Of a stretch of 64,000 bases of DNA, positions 12,622 to 24,116 are shown piece after piece. The stretch is taken from assembly GCA_027625915.1 (NCBI GenBank), contig JANTQA010000057.1:1860001-1924000 (forward strand). The letters are read 5' to 3'. The notes under the pieces are model-generated. The model had not been told where the DNA came from, made no database searches, and worked only from the letters and a program-made list of their open reading frames with translations. Source of the stretch: Anaeramoeba flamelloides (Eukaryota > Metamonada > Anaeramoebidae). Every line of letters starts with the position of its first letter. Positions within the stretch are counted from its first letter, which is position 1. Made by a program: the position numbers and the translations under genes.

Positions 12622-14101
12622 GAATGTATAAAAAATAAGTTTTAGATTCTCAAAATTTGGTTTGCAGAGTATTCTTTCTTCTTGGCATAGTTTGCCTTCT
12701 TGCCATGATCATTAGAATTTTTCCAAAATCTTTCAGATTTAATAAAATTATGAGTTTTTTGTTTTTTGAAGTAAAGAGAATTCAAGAAATGTTTCAATTT
12801 TGTTCATTTCAAACTTTTTCTTTAAAGACAAACACCATATTGAAATTTCTACTTTCAGAGTAATATTCTGATAGGAATCAAATGTTTGAAAAATTTTAAA
12901 TTGTTTTAAGGTTTTTCGCAGGTGTAGTTTAATTATGATCAGCTTTTTTTCTTTTATTTGTTAATCTAAAATAACGAGTAAAAGATCATTGTTCAAACTT
13001 TTTAAAAACAAAAAATTACTTGGGATTCAATGTGTGTTTCAGAGACTCAAGTCAGTTTTTTCTAAAAATAACCTTTGCCTAAAGTATTCCATATTCTCTT
13101 TTTTTCTTTCTAAAGAACTCTTTTTATTTGAAAATTAATTGTCCAAAACGTTATTTTTCTGGAAAGATTTATGCATGATCAACAATCTTTTTAATTTGTT
13201 TTTTAAAACTATTACTGTCTTTGGAATTGAAATTATTTTTTTAAAAAATAATTATTTAAAACTCTGATCTACTCTCAAATTTTTTATGTAATGTGTGTTC
13301 TACTTTTAAAAATGTTCTTTTTCTTGTTGAAAATTCCTTCTCGAATTAAAAAAAAATACCTTTTGGGACTGGTTAATGTAAAACTTATTCAAAAGAAAAT
13401 CTCAATTATTAAAATCGATGGTACCTGATCGTGTATCAAAATAATTTGAACACCAAAGTATTAAGATATTAGTTTTAATTTTAGAGATTTAAACAAACGA
13501 ATTATTAAAATTTTGTGAGGCTTTAATTTGAAATTATAATCGTTTAATTTAAAAAAATTTATAACAAGTTATTTATGATTGAAGACTAATCCATTTTTCG
13601 ATTGTTGAAGCAATTTAATTGCTGATATGGATTATTTTTCAAGCTCACCTAAATATGTATTTACTAATGAGATCTTTTTTTTGAAATTTTCAACTTTTTG
13701 TCTTTTACAATTCTTTTCTTATTCTTTTCTTATTATTCAAAAGTAGTAAAAACTTTGAGAACAAAAAAAAATAGCAATGATAACACCACTAAAATAGCAT
13801 ATTTTGCTCAGAAGAAGATGGAAAAATGGCTGTTTGACGATTAATTTAAAAAAAAAAAAACAATGAGCAATGGATATTCAACTTTACCAATAAATAAAAA
13901 ATGTTTTTTTTTTTATTATTATTATTTAACAGAGGAGTTGTCAAACCCTCTTCTTTAATGTTAGATTTTTTTTAATTTGAGAAATAAACCAAAAATTAAA
14001 TAAATTTTCGGTCTATTTCTCAAATTAAAAAAAAACAAGGCACTTCTCAAATTCCTAAATTTTTATTTAGAAATTTTAATAAAGAATCAGAAATTAGTCT
14101 A
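12622..14101. other. spacer upstream of the Sec7 gene with coding-like scraps
   Basis: No assignable gene. Between about 12,660 and 12,810 the minus strand holds a coding-like stretch rich in K, N and Y that stops some 36 bases before the Sec7 start codon; it could be the tail of an unrecognised gene or relict sequence. The rest is AT-rich with several homopolymer runs. Confidence 0.4.
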
Positions 14102-14494
14102 TTACCCACTAGTAATAATAAATACATTAAGTAAAATTTCAATAATAATATTAAAAATATTATTATTTGTTAATATATTAGATATATTAATTTTTTTTAA
14201 TTCATATATCCAAATTTTACGATTATTTTCATAGGCCGGACAGTTCCAGATAAAATGATCCAAATCTTCAATGATATCAAATTTTTTTGATTTTTGGAAT
14301 CATTTGCAAAATTTTGATTTATCATTGTTCGTAACGCAAGAGTAAATAAGGAATGTTGTAAAAAATAGAGTTTTTACAATTTTAGAGATAAATAAAGAGT
14401 TCCATTCATTTATCCAATTTTTGGTAATACTAAATATAATATCTGATCATCTTAATAAACTAAGAACAATTTTAATCAAAAAATCGTTTGGTAA
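14102..14494 (-). mobile_element. LINE remnant, C-terminal end after the reverse transcriptase
   Basis: The frame running from 14,494 down to TAA at 14,102 resembles the region after the RT domain of non-LTR retrotransposons: a W-rich stretch (WINEWNSLF, ISKIVKTLFF), then a degenerate zinc knuckle with FCK, DLDHFIWNCPAY and a trailing RKIWIYEL helix. Two in-frame TGA codons interrupt it, at places where tryptophan would fit. The RT domain itself is not visible, so this is a 5'-truncated relic. A diverged partner lies head to head at 14,550-14,880. Confidence 0.5.
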
Positions 14495-14549
14495 ACAACA
14501 ATCTTTCAATTTAAAAAAAAAATTCATTTTCTAAACAAAGTATTGGTAT

Positions 14550-14880
14550 TTGCCAAACGGTTTTATATTGAAAACGCCTTTAAGATGAAAAATCAAAATG
14601 GGTATTTTGTTTACTATTACCAAAATTTGGATAAATACATGGAACTCTTAATTTATCTCTAAAATTGAAAAAAGTCGATTTTTTACAACATTCCTTATTT
14701 ACACTTGTGCAATGTAAAAATATCTGTTTAGATAATTTGTAAAATTTCTGAGTTTAAAGATCGAAGTAGTGCCATTCCATATTAAATATCTTTGTTATTT
14801 AGCTTTTCAAGAATTTATTAGAATTGGGTAAAACCTTAGATTTTTCTATATTCTTTTGAATTCTGTTAAATCGAAGTTGT
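14550..14880 (+). mobile_element. second LINE remnant, inverted partner
   Basis: The plus strand repeats the pattern of the neighbouring relic in opposite orientation (LPNGF, ITKIWINTWNS, FISKIEK, RFFTTFLIYTCA), with more stops. The two arms form a long foldback around a centre near 14,520. It has no RT domain and is clearly non-functional. Confidence 0.5.
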
Positions 14881-14912
14881 CTTTTTTTTTGATTTAAGGA
14901 ATATAAAAAAGG

Positions 14913-15038
14913 GCCGTTAGGTTTTCTTTAGTTTACTATTTATTTGGAAAATCGATAGATATAACAAATAAAATAGAAAGCCCCAAAAAAACCTAGAACG
15001 CTTAACAAATAAACAGAAAACTCAAGAAAACCTAACGG
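14913..15038. mobile_element. foldback element, family E copy 1
   Basis: Ends are inverted copies of CGTTAGGTTTTCTT; interior strings read AATAAACAGAAAACTCAAG. Related copies lie at 28,049-28,181 and 57,141-57,530. Confidence 0.65.
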
Positions 15039-15805
15039 AAAATAAAAAAAAAATAATATTTTGAATTTAGTAACAAAAAATAATTCTTTAATAGTCCAAA
15101 TGATTGATTCGATATTTGAAAAATATTCATTAGATTTAAAATACTTTTAAAAAATAATAATATGAAGAATCATCTGTGGAGAAAAAATATCCAATTTTTT
15201 TACTATTAAATTTAGTTGAAAATATAAATAGAAATTCGAAAATTGGATTTATTAACCTAAATCCAAAAATATTTATTAAAATATTGTTCGATTGAAGATA
15301 TTTTATTAACTAATTGCATTTATTTTAATTGAAGTTATTAAAAAGTGTAAAATTAGAAAATCTTTAATTTTTTTTAGTTAAAATTTTTTCATTATTGTGA
15401 TAGGTTTTAACAAATAGTAATAGAATATTATAGTGTCAGTGGTATTTGTTGAAAGATGTTGGAAAAGGGGCACCATTTGAATTGAATTATTTGAATTTGA
15501 TTGAAACACGATTTAGTAAATTTAACATTGGTCGAAACAATAAATGCCAATCATTAACTTAATTTCAGGAAACGGTTATTTTTTCCTTTTTTTAGAGAAA
15601 AATTTTTGAGTTTTTATAATGGTTTGAGGTGTTATTATCCATCAAAACAATATACAATAATGTAATTTATCCCTTTTTTAATATACATGCATTTAAAAAT
15701 ATTTTCCTGATAAAAACATTGGGTTAATGTGCGCGTGCGCGGGGGGGTAAAAGAAGTAAAATAATGGTATAAAAATAATATATAAACAAAAAAAAGGGGT
15801 TATTA

Positions 15806-15999
15806 TAGTCAGTTCCACTTTTAAGGTACAAACTTTCAACGAAATTTAAGGCACAAAAAAATCTCAAATTAAGGAACAAAATTGTAATTTTTTTTTTACA
15901 ATTTATTTTACTAGAAACTGGATTTTGTGCCTTAATTTGAGATTTTAATTGTGCCTTAAATTTCGTTGAAAGTTTGTGCCTTAAAAGTGAAACTGACTG
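15806..15999. mobile_element. foldback MITE with TA target duplication
   Basis: A 194-base palindromic element. The arms of about 75 bases pair almost perfectly, beginning AGTCAGTTCCACTTTTAAGG on the left and mirrored on the right. TA dinucleotides at 15804-15805 and 16000-16001 flank it. This is the hallmark of Tc1/mariner-type miniature elements. No coding capacity. Confidence 0.8.
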
Positions 16000-16001
16000 T
16001 A

Positions 16002-17324
16002 TAAGAAAATTAAAAAAGAATTGTGGGGATATTAAAAGATTGGGTTGTGATTTTTTTATACAATAAAATTCGAAAAATAATCTTTATCAAGTTTTGGAAC
16101 TTTGTAATTTATTTCAAAAAAATAGTAATTATACATAATTTTTGCAAGATAATATTAAATAATTATTAACAATTTACATACATTCAATATCTTACTTTAA
16201 AAGTCAATTAAAACCATATATATATATATATTCATGTGTCTTCCTCTCTCCAAACACTCAAACCTGAAAAAAAAAAAAAAAAACATGAAATAAATTTTTT
16301 AATCACTGATATGAAAAAAGAAAATAGAAAAATTTCAAATTTAAGGAAACTAAAATTTTGATGATCCTTGGTACCAATTTGAAGACAAAACCTTAGAAAA
16401 AAATCCATGGTATATTAAAAATTCAAATTTTAGTTACAAAGATTCGTTTTCTTAAAATATGATCTGGTCAAAAAATATTTAAAAATGGACGTAAATTTGG
16501 AAGTTATCCGTGTCTAAATTCACACCCAGTGTTTATATCTTAAAATGTGCTTAATTGTAAAAAAAAATCTTTTAATTCGATCATTGATTTACTATTAAGG
16601 TTCTATCGCAACTCTCTAAAGCCTTCTCTGTGGGTTCAATATAAAAAAATTATTTTGAACTTTTTTTATTTGTCAAGTAACTAAAATCAAAATATTTTTT
16701 CTAGTCAACAAAAAAGCGACAAATTTAGCTTAATTTTTACTGAGAATTGGAAAAAATATGAAAAATACGTCAAATTTTTCTAAATAATAAAAAATAATTC
16801 AAAATATTTGTCAATATATATTTATAACACATTTTTTTCCAAAATAAAATAGAATACAGATAACGAAGATAACACAATTATCAAATATAAGATATTATTA
16901 AAGTATTTTTACATGAGCTAAATAGTAAAATTTTTCTTTTATAGTTTTTTATATCAAAAAAAAAAATAAAATAAAATAATAAAAAGGGTATACTTTACTT
17001 TGTTAAACCCTTGTTTCAAGCAAAAGAGTTCTTTTTCTTTTCTTTTTTTTTTTTTTTTTTTTTTTCTCTAATTATATCTGCAAATGAAATGGACAAAGAG
17101 ATTGATAATAAAAGAAAAGTACAATTAACCTTTGTTTTGGAAAGTTCCAATTTTGAAAAATAAAATATTAAATATCAAATCTGGAATTTTTCTCAAAAAA
17201 TACTTAAAAATTTCTTTACAAATTTAATGTTTCCTAAATTTTCCAATTTTAAAAAAGATAATTATTTCTTTATCTACAAAATTAAAACATATCCTTTTTT
17301 TATAATTTTTAATATTTTCATAAG
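16002..17324. other. gene-free AT-rich spacer
   Basis: I see no gene. It contains a TA run near 16,217-16,231, poly-A at 16,267 and a long T run at about 17,041-17,065. Confidence 0.5.
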
Positions 17325-17468
17325 ATCAATAAGTGTTGCTTTCCAACTGATTTTAATAGAGGTATGTTGCCCAATACTAGATCAGATGGTATATTAACCC
17401 AAGAAGATAAATATTATAATTGTTTTATTCAGGGGGGGATAATATATAAAAGTGTTACTCAAGAATAA
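17325..17468 (+). other. orphan exon-like open stretch
   Basis: After a T-rich tract ending in CATAAG, 47 codons remain open with mixed, non-AT codon use: the peptide includes CCFPTDFNRGML, NTRSDGILTQED and FIQGG, ending in TAA. Composition looks coding but I recognise no family and see no partner exon. It could be a terminal exon or a gene relic. Confidence 0.3.
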
Positions 17469-17781
17469 AAGTGAAAAAAAAAATATGAAACTAATTTATC
17501 AAATTTAAAAAGTAATCATTTGATTCGTTTTTTTTTTCATTTTTTTTTATAAAAAAATAAAGTATTTAATTATTATTGCAATTATCTTTACCAAAACTTC
17601 ATTATAATAAGTGTAATTATTCAATAGTAAAATAAAAATTAATTACCAAATATCCCACAAAATTGTAAAAAATAAATTTTATAAACAATAAATATTCAAC
17701 TTCAAATAAGAGAATATTTTTTTAATCATAAAGAGTTTTTTTTTTAATCCTAGTCTATGAATAATTATAGGGAAAAATTTT

Positions 17782-18607
17782 TCACTTCTTTATTATTTTT
17801 TCCTTTTTTTTTTTTGATTCAAAGAGTTTCGTCGAAGTAATCGATTGTAATTTGTGATCCGTATTTCTTTGTTTGGTACCTTTTTTTTCATTGGATAAAT
17901 TGTATACTTTGGTTAAAATAATAACCACAAATGAAAAGAAATTCAGAATTGAAACAATGATAATCAACTGAAATTTTATCTCAATTTAATTTCAATTATC
18001 AAATAGTCCCTAAACATTTATCTATATTTTTAAATCATACGAGAAAGGCTGTTTGTTTGCTTATTAACCCTAAGTCTTAATGTTTAAGTAACTATAAATA
18101 TTCAGTTTCAAACAAATCTTCTTTGACAAAATGAAACCTCAATCCAAAATGGTAAATCTGATGAAACTAAACTTTTGTGAGAACAACAACTTTCTCCAAG
18201 GAATAACCTTACTTAATTAATTTTGAAAAACAATTTGTGCGAAAAATGAAATTCACAATTTTTTTTTAAAATTTGTGAAGCAAGATTTTACCAAATGAAT
18301 ACATTATAAATTAAGAGTTGAGATCCTTTTCACCCTATTCTCTATTTTTTTATTGGGGTCTTTTTGTTAACGAATTTACAAAAAGAATAAACCTAAGAGA
18401 AAAAAGAATTCTTTGTGAAGAAAAAAGAGATCAAAAAAACAAATTTAAGTCAACACCCTAACTTTTATTTGAGAGTAAAAACAAATTTTCATAAAAATTA
18501 TTTCCAGAAAAATTTGTGTAAAAATGAAAAAAAAGAGAAAAAATTTCATTCTTTGATTGTTTGGAAATTTCCAAAAAACCGAAAAAAAAGCAATTCAAAA
18601 CTTTCAT
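17782..18607 (-). CDS. candidate small membrane-protein gene, structure uncertain
   Basis: Three minus-strand pieces suggest a gene divergent from PCCB. An ATG at 18,607 opens 49 codons beginning MKVLNCFFFGF, which looks like a signal peptide. A coding-like stretch ends at 18,114 before GTTTGA (contains LFLGESCCSHKSL and DLPFWIEVSFC). The last exon starts after a TTTCAG acceptor at about 17,967 and encodes a membrane segment (IIIVSILNFFSFVVIIL) and a lysine-rich tail ending in TAA at 17,782. The exon order signal peptide, ectodomain, membrane helix, basic tail is that of a type I membrane protein. The join between the first two pieces is not resolved and no family is recognised. Confidence 0.35.
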
Positions 18608-18820
18608 TTTTTATTATTTCTTTGTAATTATTTTTTCTTTTTATTTTAAATTTTTTTTTTCAAACTTCCTTTACCATGCCCCTAACAAAATTAACGAAAA
18701 AAAATTAAATTACCTCTGTTTTTCTTTTGCTTTTTTTTAAATTTTTTTCTGTCTTTCTGTTTTTTATTCCTAACGCTATTTTTAACTTGACCACAAAATC
18801 AAAATAGTATTTAATCGGTA

Positions 18821-19751
18821 ATGCAATACCTTAAATCTAACTTTTCAACAACAACATCCACACTTAAACCTTTATTAAGTGGCTCATTAAGGATTGGACA
18901 TTTTCTTGAAGAAGCAAAACCACTTCATTTTAAAAAGAAACTTGCAGGTCTTCGAAGTAACCCTATTCCTATTTTTTTGAAAAATTAAAAAAATAAAAAA
19001 AAAAAATTAAATTCCTTTTCTTAACAATACAAAAATTCATTTCTCCCTTAATAAATTTTTTTCTCTTTTTTTTTTTTATTTTATTTTTGATTTTATTTTT
19101 ATTTTCCAAGAACAAACTAAACTTGGCGGTGGACAAAGAAGAATTGACAACCAACACAAAAAAGGTAAATTAACTGCTCGTGAAAGAATTGATCTCCTTC
19201 TTGATAAAGGAAGCTTCCGCGAATACGATGCATTTGTTGAACACAGATGTACTCTTTTTGGAATGGACAAAAATCAAGTAAAGCATTCTTTTATAATTTT
19301 TTCTTTTCAAGATTATTGATAAAAAAACACAAAACAAAAAAAAACCAACCAACTTTTTAAATAAAAATTCTGCCGTCTATTTCATTTTGTTTTTGAATAT
19401 AATCAACAATTCTTAGATCCCAGGTGACGGTATTGTAACTGGACATGGTACAATTAATGGAAGATTAACATATCTCTTTTCACAAGATTTCACTGTTTTT
19501 GGAGGGTCACTTTCAGAACAACATGCTTGGAAAATGTGTAAAATGATGGACAAGGCTGTTCTTGTTGGTGCACCAATGATTGGAATGAATGACTCTGGTG
19601 GTGCTCGTATTCATGAAGGCATTGATTCACTTTCTGGATACACAGAAGTCTTTCAAAGAAATGTAATGTCTTCAGGTGTTGTTCCACAAATTAGTTTAAT
19701 TATGGGACCATGTGCTGGTGGTGCTGTATATTCTCCAGCCCGTAAGTCTTT

Positions 19752-19811
<60 letters not shown>

Positions 19812-22633
19812 CCTCCCTCCCTACATTTTTTAGTTTGATTCTTTTGTAAAGAGCAAAAAAGATTCTCAAAAAAAGTAAAGATATAAAAAGGGGTTTTCAT
19901 AACAAAGGGAATAGTTTTGTTTTAAAACTTTTTTATTTTGACCCTTTTGTAAAACAGATTACTTTTATATTTTTCCAAAAAAAGGAATAAATTAAAAAAA
20001 ATCAAAAAAAATGCTTTTTGATATTTAAATTGACACTTATTTTGCTTTTTTTTTTTCAATTCCTTGGATCTAATTAAAGTAAAAATAAAATATCACCTTT
20101 TTGAATTACCAGAATAGTGGAATCAATAAAATTTTCTTCAAAAGTGTTTATTTTATTTATTTCAAAATTTTTACAGATTTAAGGGAACTTACAGCACCAT
20201 AGAACGCTATAAGATTTCAAAACGTTCTTCGACACAGTTGTTTGTTTCAATTTACTGAATTTGACCTTTAAAAAAAATAGTGAAAAAAAAAAAAAACAAC
20301 AAATTTCATGAGGAAAATAAGAATACAGAAAAAAGATCAAAAATAAAGTTTTTTAAAATTATTCTCCAGAAAAGAAATAAAATACTTTTTTTTTTTTTGA
20401 TTTTTATTTTAAAAATTCCAATGGATGATCTGAATTCAATTTAGGATTTGCACTATTTTTAGCAGGCGAATTGACGAACACTGATTAAAACTAACTGATA
20501 AAGTCAAAAAAATATTAAACAATTTTTAGATAATTTCCATTTTTCTAAATCAGATAACTCTATTTTCCAAACCTTTCTGTTCAAAGAACATTTCGAAAAT
20601 CAACTAATTGAAGAATTTTATTTGGATATAAGCCAATAGAGATCTTCATTCAGAGCAAATGTAAAAAAAAATTGAAAAATAGGAAATTGAAATAAAAAGT
20701 TTAAACATATATTTGAATTAATCGGTATTAAATAAAATTTGAAAATCTTTTCTCAAGAATTATTTTTTTTAAGAAAATTTAGTTTAATTTTTTCAACAAG
20801 TAATAAAATCTTGAACTAATTGAAATTTTTATTTTTTGTTTCTGAAAAATATTTGTTTATTTTGTTGTAATTAAATAAATAAAATTTCGCAAAAATGATT
20901 ATTAAAAAAGTCTGATTTCTGCAATCATAGAAATCACAGAAGTTACTTACACTCAAATATTAAATACAAACAAAGGCAATGAATAGATACTATTGATAAA
21001 ATCAAACACTTGAATGTAACTCATTTCTGTGATTTCTACGATTTCTACGATTTCTACGATTTTGGTAATTTCTGTGATTTATGTGATTCCTGCAATTCTC
21101 GTGATTTCTGAAATTTCTACGATTTTTATAATTGCAGAAATATAATCAAAAAATTGTACAAATTAAAAGTCAAAAATATAATCAATGTTAACTTTATACT
21201 TGGAGTTAAATATGATAATTTAAAACATAAATGGCAAATTGAAAATTTTCAAAAACTAAAAAAAATATTCAATTTCTTTTTATAAGTAAAGTTAGCTTAA
21301 TTCATGAACATTTTATATACACATTTCTAACATATGAACTTTCCACTATTTTGAAAACAAATTATTTTCCAAATAGTAGTATTTTTCGGTTTTAAAAAAT
21401 GTAATAAAAATAGGATTATCACATTTTTAAAAATATTTTTTTTTTGAATTGGAACTCTTTTGAAACGTCTTCTCCTTTTCAACTCTTTTTACAAATGAAT
21501 GTAGTAAAATTAAATATTTAAATCTAAAAAAAAAAGATGAATCAAAATATCAAACAACATTTTCTAAAAACAAAAACTTAAAAAATTTTCCTTAATCTTT
21601 ACTTTCTTATTAAAAAAAAAAAATAATTCTTTATTAATCAATAGTTACCGATTTTGTCTTTATGGTCAAAGATACATCTTATATGTTTGTTACTGGACCA
21701 GATGTTGTCAAAGCTGTATGTCATGAAGATGTCACAAAGGAAGAACTTGGTGGATCAAGCGCACACACCAAAAAATCCGGTGTCGCCCACTTTGCTTATG
21801 AAAACGATATTGAAACCATCTTAAAGGCAAGAGAATTCTTTGATTTCTTACCACTTTCCAACAAAGACTCTGTCCCAGTCAGGAAAACAAGCGATCCAAG
21901 AACCAGAAAGGACATGTATTTGGACAACATTGTGCCATTAGATCCAAACAAACCATATGACATTAAAGATGTCATTAAGGGTGTTGCCGATGACGGAAAC
22001 TTTTTCGAAATCATGCCAGACTTTGCAAGAAACATTGTCATTGGATTCGGAAGAATGGAAGGAAGAACAACCGCCTTTGTAGCCAATCAACCAAAGGAGC
22101 TTGCAGGGTGTTTAGATATTAACGCCTCCACAAAGGGCGCCAGATTTATCAGATTCTGTGATGCCTTCAACATCCCAATCGTTACACTTGTCGACGTACC
22201 AGGATTTTTACCAGGTACAGACCAAGAATGGAATGGAATCATTTCCAATGGCGCCAAATTAATCTACGCCTACGCAGAAGTAACCGTACCAAAGATCGCC
22301 GTTGTTGTAAGAAAATCTTATGGTGGTGCCTATTGTGTAATGTCCTCAAAGCATCTTAGAGGTGACGTCAACTATTCATGGCCAACTGGTGAAATCGCCG
22401 TCATGGGCGCTAAAGGTGCCGTAGAAATCATCTTTAGAGGACAAGATGTTAAAAAAAGAGAACTCGAATACACAGAACAACTCTGTAACCCAATGCCAGC
22501 AGCCCAAAGAGGTTATATCGACGATATCATCATCCCATCTACATCCAGACAAAGAATTTGCGAAGACTTGGAAGAATTACGAACCAAAAAATTGGAAAAC
22601 CCTTGGAAAAAACATGGAAATATCCCTCTTTAA
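18821..22633 (+). CDS. PCCB: propionyl-CoA carboxylase beta subunit (carboxyltransferase)
   Basis: Exons 18821-18956, 19111-19277, 19417-19741 and 21645-22633 join in matching phases to 538 residues, against 539 in human PCCB. The subunit transfers the carboxyl group from biotin on the alpha subunit to propionyl-CoA, making methylmalonyl-CoA. Landmarks in order: [135 protein letters not shown] and the C-terminal [11 protein letters not shown]. The first roughly 25 residues ([20 protein letters not shown]) are basic and S/T-rich with no acidic residue, as expected for a mitochondrial or hydrogenosomal presequence. The last intron is 1.9 kb and repeat-laden. The alpha subunit is not in the window. 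Confidence 0.97.
19754..19811 (+). repeat. 58-base poly-T tract in PCCB intron 3
   Basis: An uninterrupted T run shortly after the GTAAGT donor at 19,742. It will be length-variable and prone to assembly error. Confidence 0.9.
21024..21127 (+). repeat. 9-base minisatellite in PCCB intron 3
   Basis: About eleven units of a nonamer with consensus TTTCTACGA, degenerating towards the 3' end (TTTCTGTGA and similar variants). It lies in an intron and does not disturb the reading frame. Confidence 0.8.
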
Positions 22634-23506
22634 ATTGCTTTGTTTCATTAATTATATTATTCATTTTTTATTTTTTTTTTTTACCTCTTTTTTTATGTTT
22701 TCTTTTTTTTTTTCTCGATTCTTTTTATTTTATTAATTTAGTTTTACTTTAGTTACTGTTACCACAATTTCTTTTTGTTGAGCAAAATATTACTTAAAGT
22801 ATTAATTTTCAGTTTTACACGAATCAAATATAAAAACAAATAAATAAAAATTAATGTTTTTCTAAGTGTTTATTAAGGGTCACGTAACTCTTATTTGTTT
22901 TTTTTTCCCAGAGTTAATAGAGTAATTATTTACACAAGGATACAATTAAACTTGATAAGCAACTTCATTTATCAACTTTAAAGAAATGAGTGATCATTTT
23001 TAAAAGATTTTCATTTTTTCCAAATTTAAATTTTCAGTCAAAAGATCTGAATTCTTTTTTGTTGGATTTTTTATATTTTAATAATAAAAAAAAAATTTGC
23101 AAAAATATTGTTAATCTTCAGAAAATGTAATTTTGGAAATTTATGAGAGTTTGTATTAAAAATAGCGATTGAACTTTGAATCTTATTTTAAAAATACAAC
23201 TAACAATAAAACAAATATTGAAACCATAAATTTCGAAAAAAATTGATCCTTTATTTTATTTACAAATATCTATTAAATTTCTTTAAATTTACAAGATTTA
23301 TCAAAATATAATAAGATTTAAAAAAAGCTAAAACTAAATATATCTCATTTTTTTAAAAAAAATCTAAGTAATTTAAAAAAGCTAGGTAAATCTAACTTTA
23401 ATTACATTTTTAAATAATTTCAAACAAAGTAAAATAATATATAACAAATTTACCCATAAATTATTATATTCAAAATATTCTCATTTTTGATTTATTTCTT
23501 TTACAG
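22634..23506. other. spacer after PCCB
   Basis: No gene identified. A good acceptor-like site (T-rich then CCCAG at about 22,912) precedes about 22 open codons on the plus strand; this is too little to call. Confidence 0.4.
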
Positions 23507-23588
23507 TGATAGAAATCGAATTAAAATTCCATTTAAAGAATGGAAGGAAGTAAATCAACATTCTATCGATTATATCATATATAAATAA
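23507..23588 (+). other. orphan terminal-exon-like stretch
   Basis: A strong acceptor (TTTATTTCTTTTACAG) is followed by 26 open codons including RIKIPFKEWKEVNQHS, then TAA. The composition is coding-like. No upstream exon or family was recognised; it lies between the convergent PCCB and G-alpha 2 genes. Confidence 0.3.
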
Positions 23589-24116
23589 CCATAAGCCAAC
23601 GTTCATCATCTCTAAAATTTATTTTTAAAAATTCGAAAATTAATTAACATAAATTTTTAATAAAGTATTTCAAGTATCGGATTCTACTTTTTGTTTTTTT
23701 TTTTTAAAAAAATCTGAATTAACTATTTTTATGAAAATTATTTGGCACCATAAGCGTATTTGGAAAAAATAAATATTGGAATTAACCTGAAAATTTCATA
23801 AGTTACACAAAAAAACAAAACAAAAAATAATTGAATACTTTTGAGATCATTTTTTATTTTTAATTTTTTAAAGATAAGGAAAATTATAAAAAAGAAAAAT
23901 TTTTTTGGCAATTGCCAATAATTCAATCAAAGAAAAATAAAACAAAAAACAAAACAATTAACAGAAAAATCGTTTTTTAATATTTAAAAAAACACAAAAT
24001 ATAAAAGAACAATTAATTCAATTTTGTATTGTTTTTGAACTAATATTTTTTTAATTGTTTATAATTTTGGATTACAAATAAAAATAATTTCACAAAATTT
24101 CTTGTTAAAATTTGAA

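Noticed and set aside
14102-14494. TGA read as tryptophan (alternative genetic code)
   Set aside because: All recognised host genes use TGG for tryptophan, end in TAA and contain no internal TGA; stops in a dead LINE are expected.
19534-19833. Continuation of PCCB exon 3 into a poly-phenylalanine tail
   Set aside because: The run is the intron poly-T tract after a GTAAGT donor; splicing to 21,645 restores the conserved PALTDF sequence.
21024-21127. Possible CRISPR-like array
   Set aside because: Direct 9-base tandem repeat without spacers, in a eukaryotic intron.
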